A stretch of 64,000 nucleotides of DNA from Pantoea septica (lineage in GTDB: Bacteria; Pseudomonadota; Gammaproteobacteria; Enterobacterales; Enterobacteriaceae), in assembly GCF_002095575.1 (NCBI RefSeq), contig NZ_MLJJ01000004.1, forward strand, positions 1-64,000. Reading direction: 5' to 3'. Under the pieces are notes generated by a model. It was not told where the DNA came from. It saw only the letters and a list, made by a program, of their open reading frames with translations, and made no database searches. Within the stretch, counting starts at the first letter, position 1. Each line of letters opens with the position of its first letter. Below are positions 27,323-36,080 of the stretch, one piece after another. The position numbers and the translations under genes were made by a program.

Positions 27323-28063
27323 GTGAAACTGAAAGCACTGGCGCTGGTCGCCATGACAGGCGCTTTAGCGCTGCCGTTAAGCGCATTAGCCGACGAACTG
27401 CCGAACGGCCCGCATGTCGTGACGTCCGGCCAGGCAACCGTCGATGCGCGCCCGGATATCGCCACGCTCTCTATCGTGGTCAACGTCTCCTCTAAAGACG
27501 CCGCAGACGCGAAAAAGCAGGCCGACGACCGCGTTGCGCAATATTTTGATTTTTTGAATAAAAACGGTATCGAGAAGAAAGATATTGATGCCGCAAACCT
27601 CAGCACGCAGCCGGAATATGACTATACCAAAGAGGGCAAGTCGGTGCTGAAAGGCTACCGCGCGGTGCGTCAGGTGCAGGTGACCCTGCGTCAGCTGGAT
27701 AAGCTTAACGAGCTGCTGGACGGCGCGCTGAAAAGCGGCCTGAACGAGATCCGCTCGGTCGAGCTGGGCGTCACCAATCCCGACAGCTACAAGGCACAGG
27801 CGCGCAAGGCGGCCATTGATAACGCGACGCAGCAGGCCGCAGCGCTGGCGGAAGGTTTTAACGCGAAGCTTGGCCCGGTTTACAGCATTCGCTATCACGT
27901 GGCCAACTATCAGCCGATGCCGATGGCGCGCATGTATAAAGCCGCCGCCCCGGCTGCGGATACCTCCGCGCAGCAGACCTACGAGCAGCAGAGCATTCAC
28001 TTCGACGATCAGGTAGACGTGGTCTTCGATATCAAGCCGAATGCGGCAGGCACGCAGCAGTAA
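27323..28063 (+). CDS. yggE: Periplasmic SIMPL-domain protein YggE
   Basis: A 246-residue protein with a signal peptide (MKLKALALVAMTGALALPLS, cleavage after ALA about residue 23) and a SIMPL (DUF541) domain; sequence matches E. coli YggE, linked to oxidative-stress tolerance but biochemically undefined. The start is GTG with a strong AAGGAGGA ribosome-binding site. Followed by a bidirectional-looking terminator shared with the convergent argP. Confidence 0.93.
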   Translation: MKLKALALVAMTGALALPLSALADELPNGPHVVTSGQATVDARPDIATLSIVVNVSSKDAADAKKQADDRVAQYFDFLNKNGIEKKDIDAANLSTQPEYDYTKEGKSVLKGYRAVRQVQVTLRQLDKLNELLDGALKSGLNEIRSVELGVTNPDSYKAQARKAAIDNATQQAAALAEGFNAKLGPVYSIRYHVANYQPMPMARMYKAAAPAADTSAQQTYEQQSIHFDDQVDVVFDIKPNAAGTQQ

Positions 28064-28066
28064 TGG

Positions 28067-28094
28067 AAAAGGGGCGCTAAGCGCCCTTTTTTTT
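28067..28094. terminator. Bidirectional terminator between yggE and argP
   Basis: AAAAGGGGCGC, TAA and GCGCCC followed by eight T residues. The minus strand reads into a T4 run after the same stem, so it can also end argP transcripts. Confidence 0.85.
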
Positions 28095-28180
28095 GGACAT
28101 TTGTCAGGCAACAAATAAGTCAAAGCGCGGGTGGCGCAAATCGAAGAGCAGTGTGCCCCTCGCTGAAGGCGCGCACTGAC

Positions 28181-29086
28181 TCAGGCCGCTAAATCATCCT
28201 GACGCAGCACGCGATGGCCGTGGGAGATCAGCGCGTCGGTGACGCGGCGCATCAGGCGGCTCTCCGGCGCAAAGCGGTGCCAGTAGAGCATGCGGCGCTG
28301 GCAAAGGCCCGGCGTCAAGTCGAGCAGCTCACCGCCCGCCAGCTCGCGCTCAATCTGCAGATGCGGGATCATACAGCAGGTCGACCCCTGACGCGCCAGC
28401 TGCACAAAGGCTTCCGAAGAGTTAACGATATGGCAGGGCACGCTGCCCGGCGACAGATCGAAATTCTGCTGTAAAAAGGCCTGGTGCATATCGTCGAGAT
28501 GGTCGAAAGCGACCGCTGGCGCCTTGAGCAGCGCCGAACGGGTGACGCCGTTGGGAAAGTAGCGCGCGGCGAACTCCGGCGAGGCGACGAACAGATAGTC
28601 GAGCGCGCCAAGCTGATCGACCAGGCAGCTCGGCAGCGGCTGCGGCTGAATACTGACCGCGCCTACTACTTCGCCGCGGCGCAGCCGTTCCTGCGTGCGG
28701 GTTTCATCTTCAACCTGCAAATTAAGGCGCACCGGCGAGTCCGCCAGCACATCTTTCAGCGCAGGCAGCAGCCAGGTCGCCAGGCTATCGGCGTTAACCG
28801 CCAGCGACAGCAGCAGCGGCGTGGTGCCGCCGTTCTCGTCGCTCAGCCACTCCTCTTCCAGCAGCTCTACCTGATGCAGCAGCGCCAGCAGCTTCTGTCC
28901 CTGTTCGGTAGGGCGCGGCGGCACGGTGCGCACCAGCAGCGGCTGTCCGAACAGGTTCTCCAGTTGCTTGATACGCTGCGATACGGCCGACTGCGTAATG
29001 CATAACTTCTGTGCGGCGCGCTCAAAGCCGCGTTCGCGAATCACTGCATCCAGCGCCTGAAGCGTTCGATAATCGGGGCGTTTCAT
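28181..29086 (-). CDS. argP: LysR-family regulator ArgP (IciA)
   Basis: A 301-residue LysR-type transcription factor that responds to arginine and lysine and activates argO; also known as IciA. The N-terminal helix-turn-helix reads [20 protein letters not shown]; the C-terminal part is the periplasmic-binding-like effector domain. The frame extends 17 codons upstream, but the Met at 29086 gives the family N-terminus [10 protein letters not shown] and has GAGAGAAC upstream. Divergent from rpiA, as in E. coli. Confidence 0.95.
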   Translation of the reverse strand: MKRPDYRTLQALDAVIRERGFERAAQKLCITQSAVSQRIKQLENLFGQPLLVRTVPPRPTEQGQKLLALLHQVELLEEEWLSDENGGTTPLLLSLAVNADSLATWLLPALKDVLADSPVRLNLQVEDETRTQERLRRGEVVGAVSIQPQPLPSCLVDQLGALDYLFVASPEFAARYFPNGVTRSALLKAPAVAFDHLDDMHQAFLQQNFDLSPGSVPCHIVNSSEAFVQLARQGSTCCMIPHLQIERELAGGELLDLTPGLCQRRMLYWHRFAPESRLMRRVTDALISHGHRVLRQDDLAA

Positions 29087-29293
29087 TGTTGTTCTCTCTC
29101 CTTCAGGGTGGACGATACTATGCCACAAAAAATTCATCTGGCGCGCGTCGAAGGCGCTTTCCCTGCGCCGCGCGTCGCCTTTTTTGCGGGCTGGCTTCCA
29201 AAGCGATAACGCCAGCGGAAACAGCCGCGCACATTCGGCGGGCGTTGCTTTATACTACGCGCACTTCGTTGTCGCACAGGTTTTAAACATATC

Positions 29294-29953
29294 ATGACCC
29301 AGGATGAACTGAAAAAAGCCGTAGGCTGGGCCGCACTGAAATATGTGCAGCCGGGTACTGTCGTCGGCGTCGGCACCGGCTCCACCGCCGCGCACTTTAT
29401 CGACGCGCTCGCCACGATGAAACATCAGATTGAAGGCGCGGTCTCCAGCTCGGAAGCTTCGACGCTGAAGCTGAAAGCGCTCGGGATTCCGGTCTTCGAT
29501 CTCAATAAGATTGACGATCTGGCGATCTACGTCGACGGCGCGGATGAGATCAACCCGCAGATGCAGATGATCAAAGGCGGCGGCGCGGCCCTGACGCGCG
29601 AGAAGATCGTGGCGGCCGTCGCGCGCAAGTTCATCTGTATCGCCGACGCCTCGAAAGAGGTGGACGTGCTGGGACATTTCCCGCTGCCGGTCGAGGTGAT
29701 CCCGATGGCGCGCGCCTTCGTCGCCCGCGAGCTGGTCAAGCTCGGCGGCCTGCCGGAGTATCGCCAGCATGTCGTCACCGATAACGGCAACATTATTCTC
29801 GACGTGCATAACCTGACGATTCTCGATCCCGTCGCGCTGGAGAAAAGCATCAACGCGCTGCCCGGCGTGGTCACCGTCGGCCTGTTTGCTACGCGCGGCG
29901 CCGATATCGCCCTGATCGGCACGCCAGACGGCGTAAAAACCATCGAAAAATGA
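29294..29953 (+). CDS. rpiA: Ribose-5-phosphate isomerase A
   Basis: A 219-residue isomerase interconverting ribose 5-phosphate and ribulose 5-phosphate. Motifs [27 protein letters not shown] and [12 protein letters not shown] form the active site. Exact family length. The 207-bp gap to argP must hold both divergent promoters. Confidence 0.97.
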   Translation: MTQDELKKAVGWAALKYVQPGTVVGVGTGSTAAHFIDALATMKHQIEGAVSSSEASTLKLKALGIPVFDLNKIDDLAIYVDGADEINPQMQMIKGGGAALTREKIVAAVARKFICIADASKEVDVLGHFPLPVEVIPMARAFVARELVKLGGLPEYRQHVVTDNGNIILDVHNLTILDPVALEKSINALPGVVTVGLFATRGADIALIGTPDGVKTIEK

Positions 29954-29958
29954 TCTGT

Positions 29959-29986
29959 CCGGCGCGATAAACGCGCCGGTTATTTC
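29959..29986 (+). terminator. rpiA terminator
   Basis: CCGGCGCG/CGCGCCGG stem with an ATAAA loop, followed by TTATTT; moderate T-tract. Confidence 0.65.
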
Positions 29987-30020
29987 CCTGCGCAAAACAT
30001 CTTTTCTTTCGCTGCCTAAA

Positions 30021-30042
30021 TTCGGTGACTTATGTCACATAA
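30021..30042 (+). promoter_or_regulatory. CRP-type site upstream of serA
   Basis: GGTGA-N6-TCACA (30024-30039) matches the CRP consensus at nine of ten core positions, within the 280-bp region before serA. E. coli serA is reported to be CRP- and Lrp-regulated. The rest of the region contains a GGCAAT/ATTGCC hairpin and a GGCGC-TTAT-GGCGCC-like hairpin near the start. Confidence 0.65.
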
Positions 30043-30233
30043 CCGTCATCCACAGCAGTTTCGTTCTTTGTTCATGGTTCAGCTCCCGATTTTGTGCGGC
30101 AATGTGCTGGGCACAGGCTTCCCCGTGCTGGCCGCAAGGCAATCGGTTGTATTGCCGCAGGCGTAAATTTTGATATTTTGACAGAAGGCGCGCTTATGGC
30201 GCCCATTGTTGAAATCACAATAGGGTCGGGGAA

Positions 30234-31472
30234 ATGGCAAAGGTATCACTGGAAAAAGACAAGATTAAGTTCCTGCTGGTGGAAGGCGTTCACCAGAGCG
30301 CGCTGGAAAACCTGCGCGCGGCGGGTTATACCAACATCGAATTCCATAAAGGCGCGCTGGATGACGAAGCGCTGAAAGCCTCCATTCGGGATGCGCATTT
30401 CATCGGCATCCGCTCCCGCACCCAACTGACGGAAGAGATCTTCGCCGCGGCGGAAAAACTGGTCGCCGTAGGCTGTTTCTGCATCGGCACTAACCAGGTC
30501 GACCTTAACGCGGCGGCGACGCGCGGCATTCCAGTGTTCAACGCGCCGTTCTCAAATACCCGCTCGGTCGCCGAACTGGTTATCGGCGAAATGCTGCTGA
30601 TGCTGCGCGGCATTCCCGAAGCGAATGCCAAAGCGCATCGCGGCATCTGGAACAAAAACGCTGTCGGCTCGTTTGAGGCGCGCGGCAAAAAGCTCGGCAT
30701 CGTCGGCTATGGCCATATCGGCATGCAGCTTGGCGTGCTGGCTGAAAGCCTGGGCATGCACGTCTTTTTCTATGATATTGAAAACAAACTGCCGCTCGGC
30801 AACGCCACGCAGGTTCGCCACCTGGCCGACCTGCTGAATATGAGCGACGTGGTGAGCCTGCACGTGCCGGAAACCCCCTCCACGCAGGATATGATCGGCG
30901 CGCAGGAGCTGGCGCAGATGAAGAAGGGCGCGTTGCTGATCAACGCTTCGCGCGGCACCGTGGTCGATATTCCGGCGCTGTGCGACGCGCTGGGGAGCAA
31001 ACACCTGGCGGGCGCCGCGATCGACGTCTTCCCGCTTGAGCCGGCGACCAACAGCGAACCCTTTAATTCGCCGCTGTGCGAGTTCGATAACGTGATCCTG
31101 ACGCCGCACATTGGCGGATCCACCCAGGAGGCGCAGGAGAATATCGGTATCGAAGTAGCGGGCAAGCTGGCTAAATATTCCGATAACGGCTCAACGCTCT
31201 CCGCGGTCAATTTCCCGGAGGTATCGCTGCCGATGCACGGCGCCAGCGCTAGCCGTCTGCTGCACATTCATGAAAACCGTCCCGGCGTGCTGACGGCAAT
31301 CAACCAGATCTTTGCCGAACAGGGCATCAACATCGCTGCGCAGTTCCTGCAAACCTCGCCGATGATGGGTTACGTGGTAATCGATATTGATGCGCCGCAG
31401 GATCTGGCGGACAAAGCGCTGCAGCTGATGAAGGCGATTCCGGGCACCATTCGCGCCCGTCTGCTCTACTGA
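30234..31472 (+). CDS. serA: D-3-phosphoglycerate dehydrogenase
   Basis: A 412-residue NAD enzyme for the first step of serine biosynthesis. It has the nucleotide-binding motif GYGHIGMQLG, catalytic-region motifs NASRGTVVD and TPHIGGSTQEAQ, and a C-terminal ACT domain (about 335-412) that binds serine for feedback inhibition. Length matches E. coli SerA (410). Confidence 0.97.
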   Translation: MAKVSLEKDKIKFLLVEGVHQSALENLRAAGYTNIEFHKGALDDEALKASIRDAHFIGIRSRTQLTEEIFAAAEKLVAVGCFCIGTNQVDLNAAATRGIPVFNAPFSNTRSVAELVIGEMLLMLRGIPEANAKAHRGIWNKNAVGSFEARGKKLGIVGYGHIGMQLGVLAESLGMHVFFYDIENKLPLGNATQVRHLADLLNMSDVVSLHVPETPSTQDMIGAQELAQMKKGALLINASRGTVVDIPALCDALGSKHLAGAAIDVFPLEPATNSEPFNSPLCEFDNVILTPHIGGSTQEAQENIGIEVAGKLAKYSDNGSTLSAVNFPEVSLPMHGASASRLLHIHENRPGVLTAINQIFAEQGINIAAQFLQTSPMMGYVVIDIDAPQDLADKALQLMKAIPGTIRARLLY

Positions 31473-31488
31473 TTCCGCTTTACTGAAA

Positions 31489-31530
31489 CCGGGCCGTCTG
31501 CCTCTTTCGCAGACGGCCCGTCTGTTTCCG
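31489..31530. terminator. Terminator between convergent serA and ygfA
   Basis: A 12-bp perfect stem CGGGCCGTCTGC/GCAGACGGCCCG (31490-31501 with 31509-31520), followed by TCTGTTT. It lies between convergent genes and may serve both. Confidence 0.75.
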
Positions 31531-31547
31531 TCCCTGACTCACGCCCG

Positions 31548-32141
31548 CTATTCCCACTGCCACAGGCGCGACGGCGTCAGCACGGCGGGCAGGGGCACAT
31601 CCCATTCCTCTGCGGGCAGCCGCTCCACCTGCTGGCAGTCATGCGCCACGCCCACCGGTAAAAAACCGTGCCGACGCCAGTTCTGCAGGGTGCGGTCGTA
31701 AAAGCCGCCGCCCATGCCGAGTCGCTGCCCGGCGCTGTCGAAGGCCACCAGCGGCACCATCATCACGTCCAGCCGATCCAGCGTAATCAGCTGGCGGATA
31801 TCGAGCGGCGGCTCGGGAATCCGCAGTTTATTCGGCGTCAGCGGCGTTTCCGGCGTATAGCGCAGAAACAGCAGCTGGCCAGCGGAGAAAGGATGCAGGA
31901 CCGGCAGATAAACCTGCTTTTTCTGCTGCCACAGCTTAGCGATAAGCGGACGGGTATTGAGCTCGCCGTCTACCGATAAAAAGAGCGCAATATGGCTGGC
32001 GCTGGCGAGAGGGGCGAAGTTAACGGCGTGTTCCGCCATCAGAGCGGCGGCTTGTTCCTGCTGCTCAGGCGTCAGGGCGCGGCGCAGGTGGCGTACGTGC
32101 TGGCGGATATGGTGGCGATCGAGCAGAGAGGGCTGGGACAC
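31548..32141 (-). CDS. ygfA: 5-formyltetrahydrofolate cyclo-ligase
   Basis: A 197-residue enzyme (Fau/YgfA) that converts 5-formyl-THF to 5,10-methenyl-THF using ATP. Family motifs YLPVLHPFSAG, PLVAFDSAGQRLGMGGGFYD and LPAEEWD are present. The start is a GTG at 32141; ACGGGG 5-10 nt upstream is the only ribosome-binding site and lies in a hairpin. It follows the 6S RNA gene on the same strand, as in E. coli, where ssrS and ygfA are cotranscribed. Confidence 0.93.
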   Translation of the reverse strand: MSQPSLLDRHHIRQHVRHLRRALTPEQQEQAAALMAEHAVNFAPLASASHIALFLSVDGELNTRPLIAKLWQQKKQVYLPVLHPFSAGQLLFLRYTPETPLTPNKLRIPEPPLDIRQLITLDRLDVMMVPLVAFDSAGQRLGMGGGFYDRTLQNWRRHGFLPVGVAHDCQQVERLPAEEWDVPLPAVLTPSRLWQWE

Positions 32142-32146
32142 GAGAA

Positions 32147-32195
32147 CCCCGTTGATATAGTCGCTGATTAAGCGACTATATCATTCACAACGGGG
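32147..32195 (-). promoter_or_regulatory. Hairpin sequestering the ygfA ribosome-binding site
   Basis: On the minus strand, CCCCGTTG and CAACGGGG form an outer 8-bp stem, a 6-nt bulge follows, and ATATAGTCGCT/AGCGACTATAT form an inner 11-bp stem with a TAATC loop. The 3' arm ends five bases before the GTG start and includes the putative Shine-Dalgarno GGGG. No T-tract follows, so it is not a terminator. Confidence 0.7.
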
Positions 32196-32217
32196 AAAGA
32201 CAGATGCAGAACAGAAG

Positions 32218-32401
32218 GAGATCTCCGAGATGCCGCCGCAGGCTGTAACCCTTGAACCCTTGGTTCAAGGTGAATGTGCCGTCGCAACCATCAGGCTTCT
32301 CGGACGAACCGAGCATGCTCACAGGTTACAGAGCGCCACACTCTGTTGGTATGAAATATCGGCTCAGGGGACTGGCCCGCTTGCAAACATCTCAGAGAAA
32401 A
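32218..32401 (-). ncRNA. ssrS: 6S RNA
   Basis: About 184 nt on the minus strand between zapA and ygfA match E. coli 6S RNA over long blocks, including the 5' end ATTTTCTCTGAGATG, GCGGGCCAGTCCCCTGAGCC, GAGCATGCTCGG and the 3' part CACCTTGAACCAAGGGTTCA. 6S RNA mimics an open promoter and sequesters sigma70 RNA polymerase in stationary phase. The zapA-ssrS-ygfA order is conserved. Ends are set by similarity and may shift a few bases. Confidence 0.96.
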
Positions 32402-32440
32402 TGGACTTTACCGTTGCCGCTGCGCAGCAACCATAAAGTA

Positions 32441-32770
32441 TTATTCGAACTTCGCACCCTGGCGGTCGGTTATGCGACCTTGCTCAACAAGAGCCTGTTC
32501 AATCGTCTGCTGCAGGATACGAATGCGTTGTTCCATATTAGCAGCATAATCGCGCGTTTTCATTTTCTCTTGTGCCAGTTCATGGCAAATGTTTAACGCG
32601 GCGATGAACACCAGTTGCTCGGTATTTGTGACTCTAGTGCGAACTTTTAAATCTTGCAACCGTTGATTGAGGTCATCGGCAGCCGCATTCAGCGCATCTT
32701 GCTGTTCAGGCGGACAATTCACTCTCAATGAACGACCAAAAATTTGTATATCTACCGGTTGTGCAGACAT
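32441..32770 (-). CDS. zapA: Cell division protein ZapA
   Basis: A 109-residue FtsZ-associated protein that bundles FtsZ filaments at the Z-ring. It has an N-terminal FtsZ-binding domain ([15 protein letters not shown]) and a C-terminal coiled coil. The frame extends 16 codons upstream, but the Met at 32770 gives the exact E. coli length. Divergent from ygfB. Confidence 0.94.
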   Translation of the reverse strand: MSAQPVDIQIFGRSLRVNCPPEQQDALNAAADDLNQRLQDLKVRTRVTNTEQLVFIAALNICHELAQEKMKTRDYAANMEQRIRILQQTIEQALVEQGRITDRQGAKFE

Positions 32771-32940
32771 GCCACCTTCCTGACTGATTACTTCGCCCGC
32801 AGCTCCCTTTGGGCTCAATGCCTTGGGAGGCGGGCAACTATATAGACCCGCGAAATAACTTACAACCCCTTTTCTGGAAACCTTGAGGCAGCTAGTGGTA
32901 GCATAACACGAACTTATTCTGCCAACGACGACGAATCCTT

Positions 32941-33519
32941 ATGTCTTTACAGAACGTAACCCCCGATTACAACGCGCTGGCTTCAGCGCTCTCTCAACAG
33001 GGCGTGGGGATGACGCCAGCTGAAATGCATGGCCTGCTCAGCGGCATTCTGTGCGGCGGCAATCAGGATGCCAGCTGGAAAGCGCTGGTACAGGATCTCA
33101 CCAACGAAGGCATGGCCTTCTCGCAGAGCCTGGCGTCACCGCTTCAGGCGCTGCACGACAGCACCGCCAATACGCTGGAAGAAGAGGGCTACCTGTTTCA
33201 GCTGATGCTGCCGGATGACGACGATATCAGCGTCTTCGACCGCGCCGACGCGCTGGCGGGCTGGGTTAACCACTTCCTGCTCGGCCTGGGCGTCACGCAG
33301 CCGAAGCTGGAGAAAGTCACCGGCGAAACCGGCGAGGCGATTGACGATCTGCGCACCATCGCCCAGCTCGGCTATGACGAAGATGAAGACCAGGAAGAGC
33401 TGGAGCAGTCGCTGGAAGAGGTGATTGAATATGTGCGCGTGGCGGCGCTGCTGTGCCACGACACCTTCACGCGTCCGCAACCTACCGCCCCCGAAGTGAA
33501 AAAACCGACGCTACACTAA
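32941..33519 (+). CDS. ygfB: UPF0149 family protein YgfB
   Basis: A 192-residue acidic protein of the UPF0149/YgfB family; [14 protein letters not shown] and [10 protein letters not shown] are family landmarks. Its biochemical role is not established in enterobacteria. It begins the ygfB-pepP-ubiH-ubiI cluster, with a hairpin of unclear strength before pepP. Confidence 0.93.
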   Translation: MSLQNVTPDYNALASALSQQGVGMTPAEMHGLLSGILCGGNQDASWKALVQDLTNEGMAFSQSLASPLQALHDSTANTLEEEGYLFQLMLPDDDDISVFDRADALAGWVNHFLLGLGVTQPKLEKVTGETGEAIDDLRTIAQLGYDEDEDQEELEQSLEEVIEYVRVAALLCHDTFTRPQPTAPEVKKPTLH

Positions 33520-33532
33520 GCCAGATATCTCA

Positions 33533-33554
33533 GGGCGCGAACGCGCCCGTTTCT
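33533..33554 (+). terminator. Terminator-like hairpin between ygfB and pepP
   Basis: GGGCGCG-AA-CGCGCCC followed by GTTTCT. The T-tract is poor and the downstream genes are co-oriented, so an attenuator or mRNA-stabilising hairpin is as likely as a terminator. Confidence 0.4.
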
Positions 33555-33569
33555 ACAGGGAGTGCAAAC

Positions 33570-34892
33570 ATGATTTCTCTGGATACTTTCCAGCAGCGTC
33601 GTCAGGCGCTACTGGCGAAAATGGCCCCCGGCAGCGCCGCCTTGATCTTTGCTGCGCCGGAAGTGACCCGCAGCAACGACAGCGAATATCCGTTCCGGCA
33701 AAACAGCGACTTCCTGTATTTCACCGGTTTCAACGAGCCGCAGGCGCTGCTGGTGCTGATCAAAAGCGATGAAACGCACAACCACAGCGTGCTGTTCAAT
33801 CGCGTGCGGGATCTTACCGCTGAGATCTGGTTCGGCCGTCGGCTGGGGCAGGATGCCGCGCCTGAAAAGTTAGGCGTCGATCGCGCGCTGCCCTGGGATG
33901 ATATCGACCAGCAGCTGCACCTGCTGCTGAACGGGCTTGACGTGGTTTATCACGCGCAGGGCGAATACGCGCAAGCGGATGCGCTGGTGTTCGCGGCGCT
34001 GGAGAAGCTGCGCCGCGGTTTCCGTCAGAATTTCAGCGCGCCGGCGACGTTCACCGACTGGCGCCCCTGGGTGCATGAAATGCGTCTGTTCAAGGACGAG
34101 GAAGAGATCGCCATCCTGCGCCGCGCCGGGCAGATCAGCGCGCTGGCGCATACCCGCGCGATGGAAGCCTGCCGTCCCGGCCTGTTCGAATACCATCTGG
34201 AAGGCGAAATTCACTACCTCTTCAACCGCCACGGCGCGCGCTTTCCCTCCTATAACACCATCGTCGGTTCGGGCGAAAACGGCTGTATCCTGCACTACAC
34301 CGAAAATGAGAGCGAGCTGCGCGACGGCGATCTGGTGCTGATTGACGCGGGCTGCGAATTTCACGGCTACGCCGGCGATATCACCCGCACCTTCCCGGTC
34401 AACGGCACATTCTCCGCGCCGCAGCGCGCCATTTACGACATCGTGCTCGCCTCGCTTTATAAAGCGCTGGCGCTCTTTGGTCCCGGCGTCAGCATTCGCG
34501 ACGTCAACGAAGAGGTGGTGCGCATTATGGTCAGCGGCCTGGTGGAACTGGGCATTCTGCAGGGCGAGGTAGAGACGCTGATCGCCGAAGAGGCGCACCG
34601 GCAGTTCTTTATGCATGGGCTAAGCCACTGGCTGGGCCTCGACGTGCATGACGTCGGCCACTACGGCACGCCTTCGCGCGATCGTATTCTGGAGCCGGGC
34701 ATGGTGCTGACCGTTGAGCCGGGTCTCTATATCGCGCCGGATGCCGACGTGCCTGCGGAATATCGCGGCATCGGCATTCGCATTGAAGATGACATCCTGA
34801 TCACTGAAACGGGCAACGAGAACCTGACCGACAGCGTGGTCAAGGACGCGGACGCGATCGAGGCGCTGATGGCAGCGGCGCGTCAGGCATGA
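33570..34892 (+). CDS. pepP: Xaa-Pro aminopeptidase P
   Basis: A 440-residue M24B metallopeptidase that removes N-terminal residues preceding proline. The manganese ligands lie in LIDAGCEFHGYAGDITRTF, MHGLSHWLGLDVHDVG, TVEPGLYI and GIRIEDD. The ATG at 33570 (CAGGGAGTG upstream) gives the family length; the longer frame runs into ygfB. It overlaps ubiH by 4 bp (ATGA). Confidence 0.96.
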   Translation: MISLDTFQQRRQALLAKMAPGSAALIFAAPEVTRSNDSEYPFRQNSDFLYFTGFNEPQALLVLIKSDETHNHSVLFNRVRDLTAEIWFGRRLGQDAAPEKLGVDRALPWDDIDQQLHLLLNGLDVVYHAQGEYAQADALVFAALEKLRRGFRQNFSAPATFTDWRPWVHEMRLFKDEEEIAILRRAGQISALAHTRAMEACRPGLFEYHLEGEIHYLFNRHGARFPSYNTIVGSGENGCILHYTENESELRDGDLVLIDAGCEFHGYAGDITRTFPVNGTFSAPQRAIYDIVLASLYKALALFGPGVSIRDVNEEVVRIMVSGLVELGILQGEVETLIAEEAHRQFFMHGLSHWLGLDVHDVGHYGTPSRDRILEPGMVLTVEPGLYIAPDADVPAEYRGIGIRIEDDILITETGNENLTDSVVKDADAIEALMAAARQA

Positions 34893-36067
34893 CGGTGATT
34901 ATCGCCGGAGGCGGCATGACCGGCGCGACTCTGGCGCTGGCTATTTCCCACCTCACGCAAGGGCAGCTGCCGGTGACGCTGATTGAGAACAGCGCGCCCG
35001 ACAGCCGCGCCCATCCAGGTTACGACGGCCGCGCCATCGCGCTGGCCGCCGGCACGCGTCAACAGCTGCTCGATATCGATCTCTGGCGCAGCATCGAGAA
35101 ATACGCCACGCCCATTACCGACATCCACGTTTCCGATCGCGGCCATGCCGGTTTCGTCACCCTGGACGCCGGGGCCTATCAGATCCCGGCACTCGGCTAT
35201 GTCGTCGAGCTTTTCGATGTGGGGCAGCGGCTGTTCGAGCGCCTGAAAGGCGCGCCGGGCGTGACGCTACGCTGTCCGGCGCGCGTCATCGACGCGCAGC
35301 GCCATCAGGAGAGCGTGCAGGTGACGCTGGAGAGCGGCGAACAGCTAGAAGGGGCGCTGCTGGTGGCCGCAGACGGCTCTCGCTCGCCGCTCGCCGCCTC
35401 GTTCGGCATTCAATGGCAGCGCGAGGATTATCAGCAGCTGGCGGTGATCGCCAACGTCTCGACTCAGTTACCGCATCAGGGACGCGCCTTTGAGCGCTTC
35501 ACCGAGCACGGCCCGCTGGCGCTGCTGCCGATGTCGGACAATCGCCTGTCGCTGGTGTGGTGCCACCCGCTCTCGGCGCGTGAAAAAATAGCACGCTGGA
35601 GCGACGACGAATTTCTGGCGCAGCTGCAGCGCGCGTTCGGCTGGCGGCTGGGGCGTTTTACCCATACGGGCCGGCGCGAGAGTTATCCGCTGGCGCTGCA
35701 AAGCGCCGGGCAGCAGATGTCGCATCGGCTGGCGCTGGTCGGCAATGCGGCGCAGACGCTGCATCCGATCGCCGGACAGGGCTTCAACCTCGGGCTGCGC
35801 GACGTGATGTCGCTGGCGGAGACCCTCGCGGCCGCGCATCGTCAGCAACAGGATGTGGGCAGCTACGCCGTGCTGCATCGCTATCAGCAGCGACGTCAGC
35901 CCGATCGCGCGGCGACGATAGGCATTACCGACGGGCTGGTGCGGCTGTTCGCCAATCGCTATGCGCCGCTGGTGGCGGGACGAAATCTGGGGCTGATGGC
36001 GATGGATCATCTGCCGTGGCTGCGTAATCAACTGGCCGAGCGCACGCTTGGCTGGGTTAAGCGTTAA
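34889..36067 (+). CDS. ubiH: 2-octaprenyl-6-methoxyphenol hydroxylase
   Basis: A 392-residue FAD monooxygenase for a ring hydroxylation in ubiquinone synthesis. FAD motifs are AGGGMTGATLALA near the N-terminus and GNAAQTLHPIAGQGFNLGLRD near residue 285. Exact E. coli length. Translationally coupled to pepP and 13 bp before ubiI. Confidence 0.95.
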   Translation: MTVIIAGGGMTGATLALAISHLTQGQLPVTLIENSAPDSRAHPGYDGRAIALAAGTRQQLLDIDLWRSIEKYATPITDIHVSDRGHAGFVTLDAGAYQIPALGYVVELFDVGQRLFERLKGAPGVTLRCPARVIDAQRHQESVQVTLESGEQLEGALLVAADGSRSPLAASFGIQWQREDYQQLAVIANVSTQLPHQGRAFERFTEHGPLALLPMSDNRLSLVWCHPLSAREKIARWSDDEFLAQLQRAFGWRLGRFTHTGRRESYPLALQSAGQQMSHRLALVGNAAQTLHPIAGQGFNLGLRDVMSLAETLAAAHRQQQDVGSYAVLHRYQQRRQPDRAATIGITDGLVRLFANRYAPLVAGRNLGLMAMDHLPWLRNQLAERTLGWVKR

Positions 36068-36080
36068 CTAAGGGGCACCG

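Noticed and set aside
32230..32596. Plus-strand frames over the ssrS region
   Set aside because: They lie antisense to 6S RNA and part of zapA, with no recognisable product.
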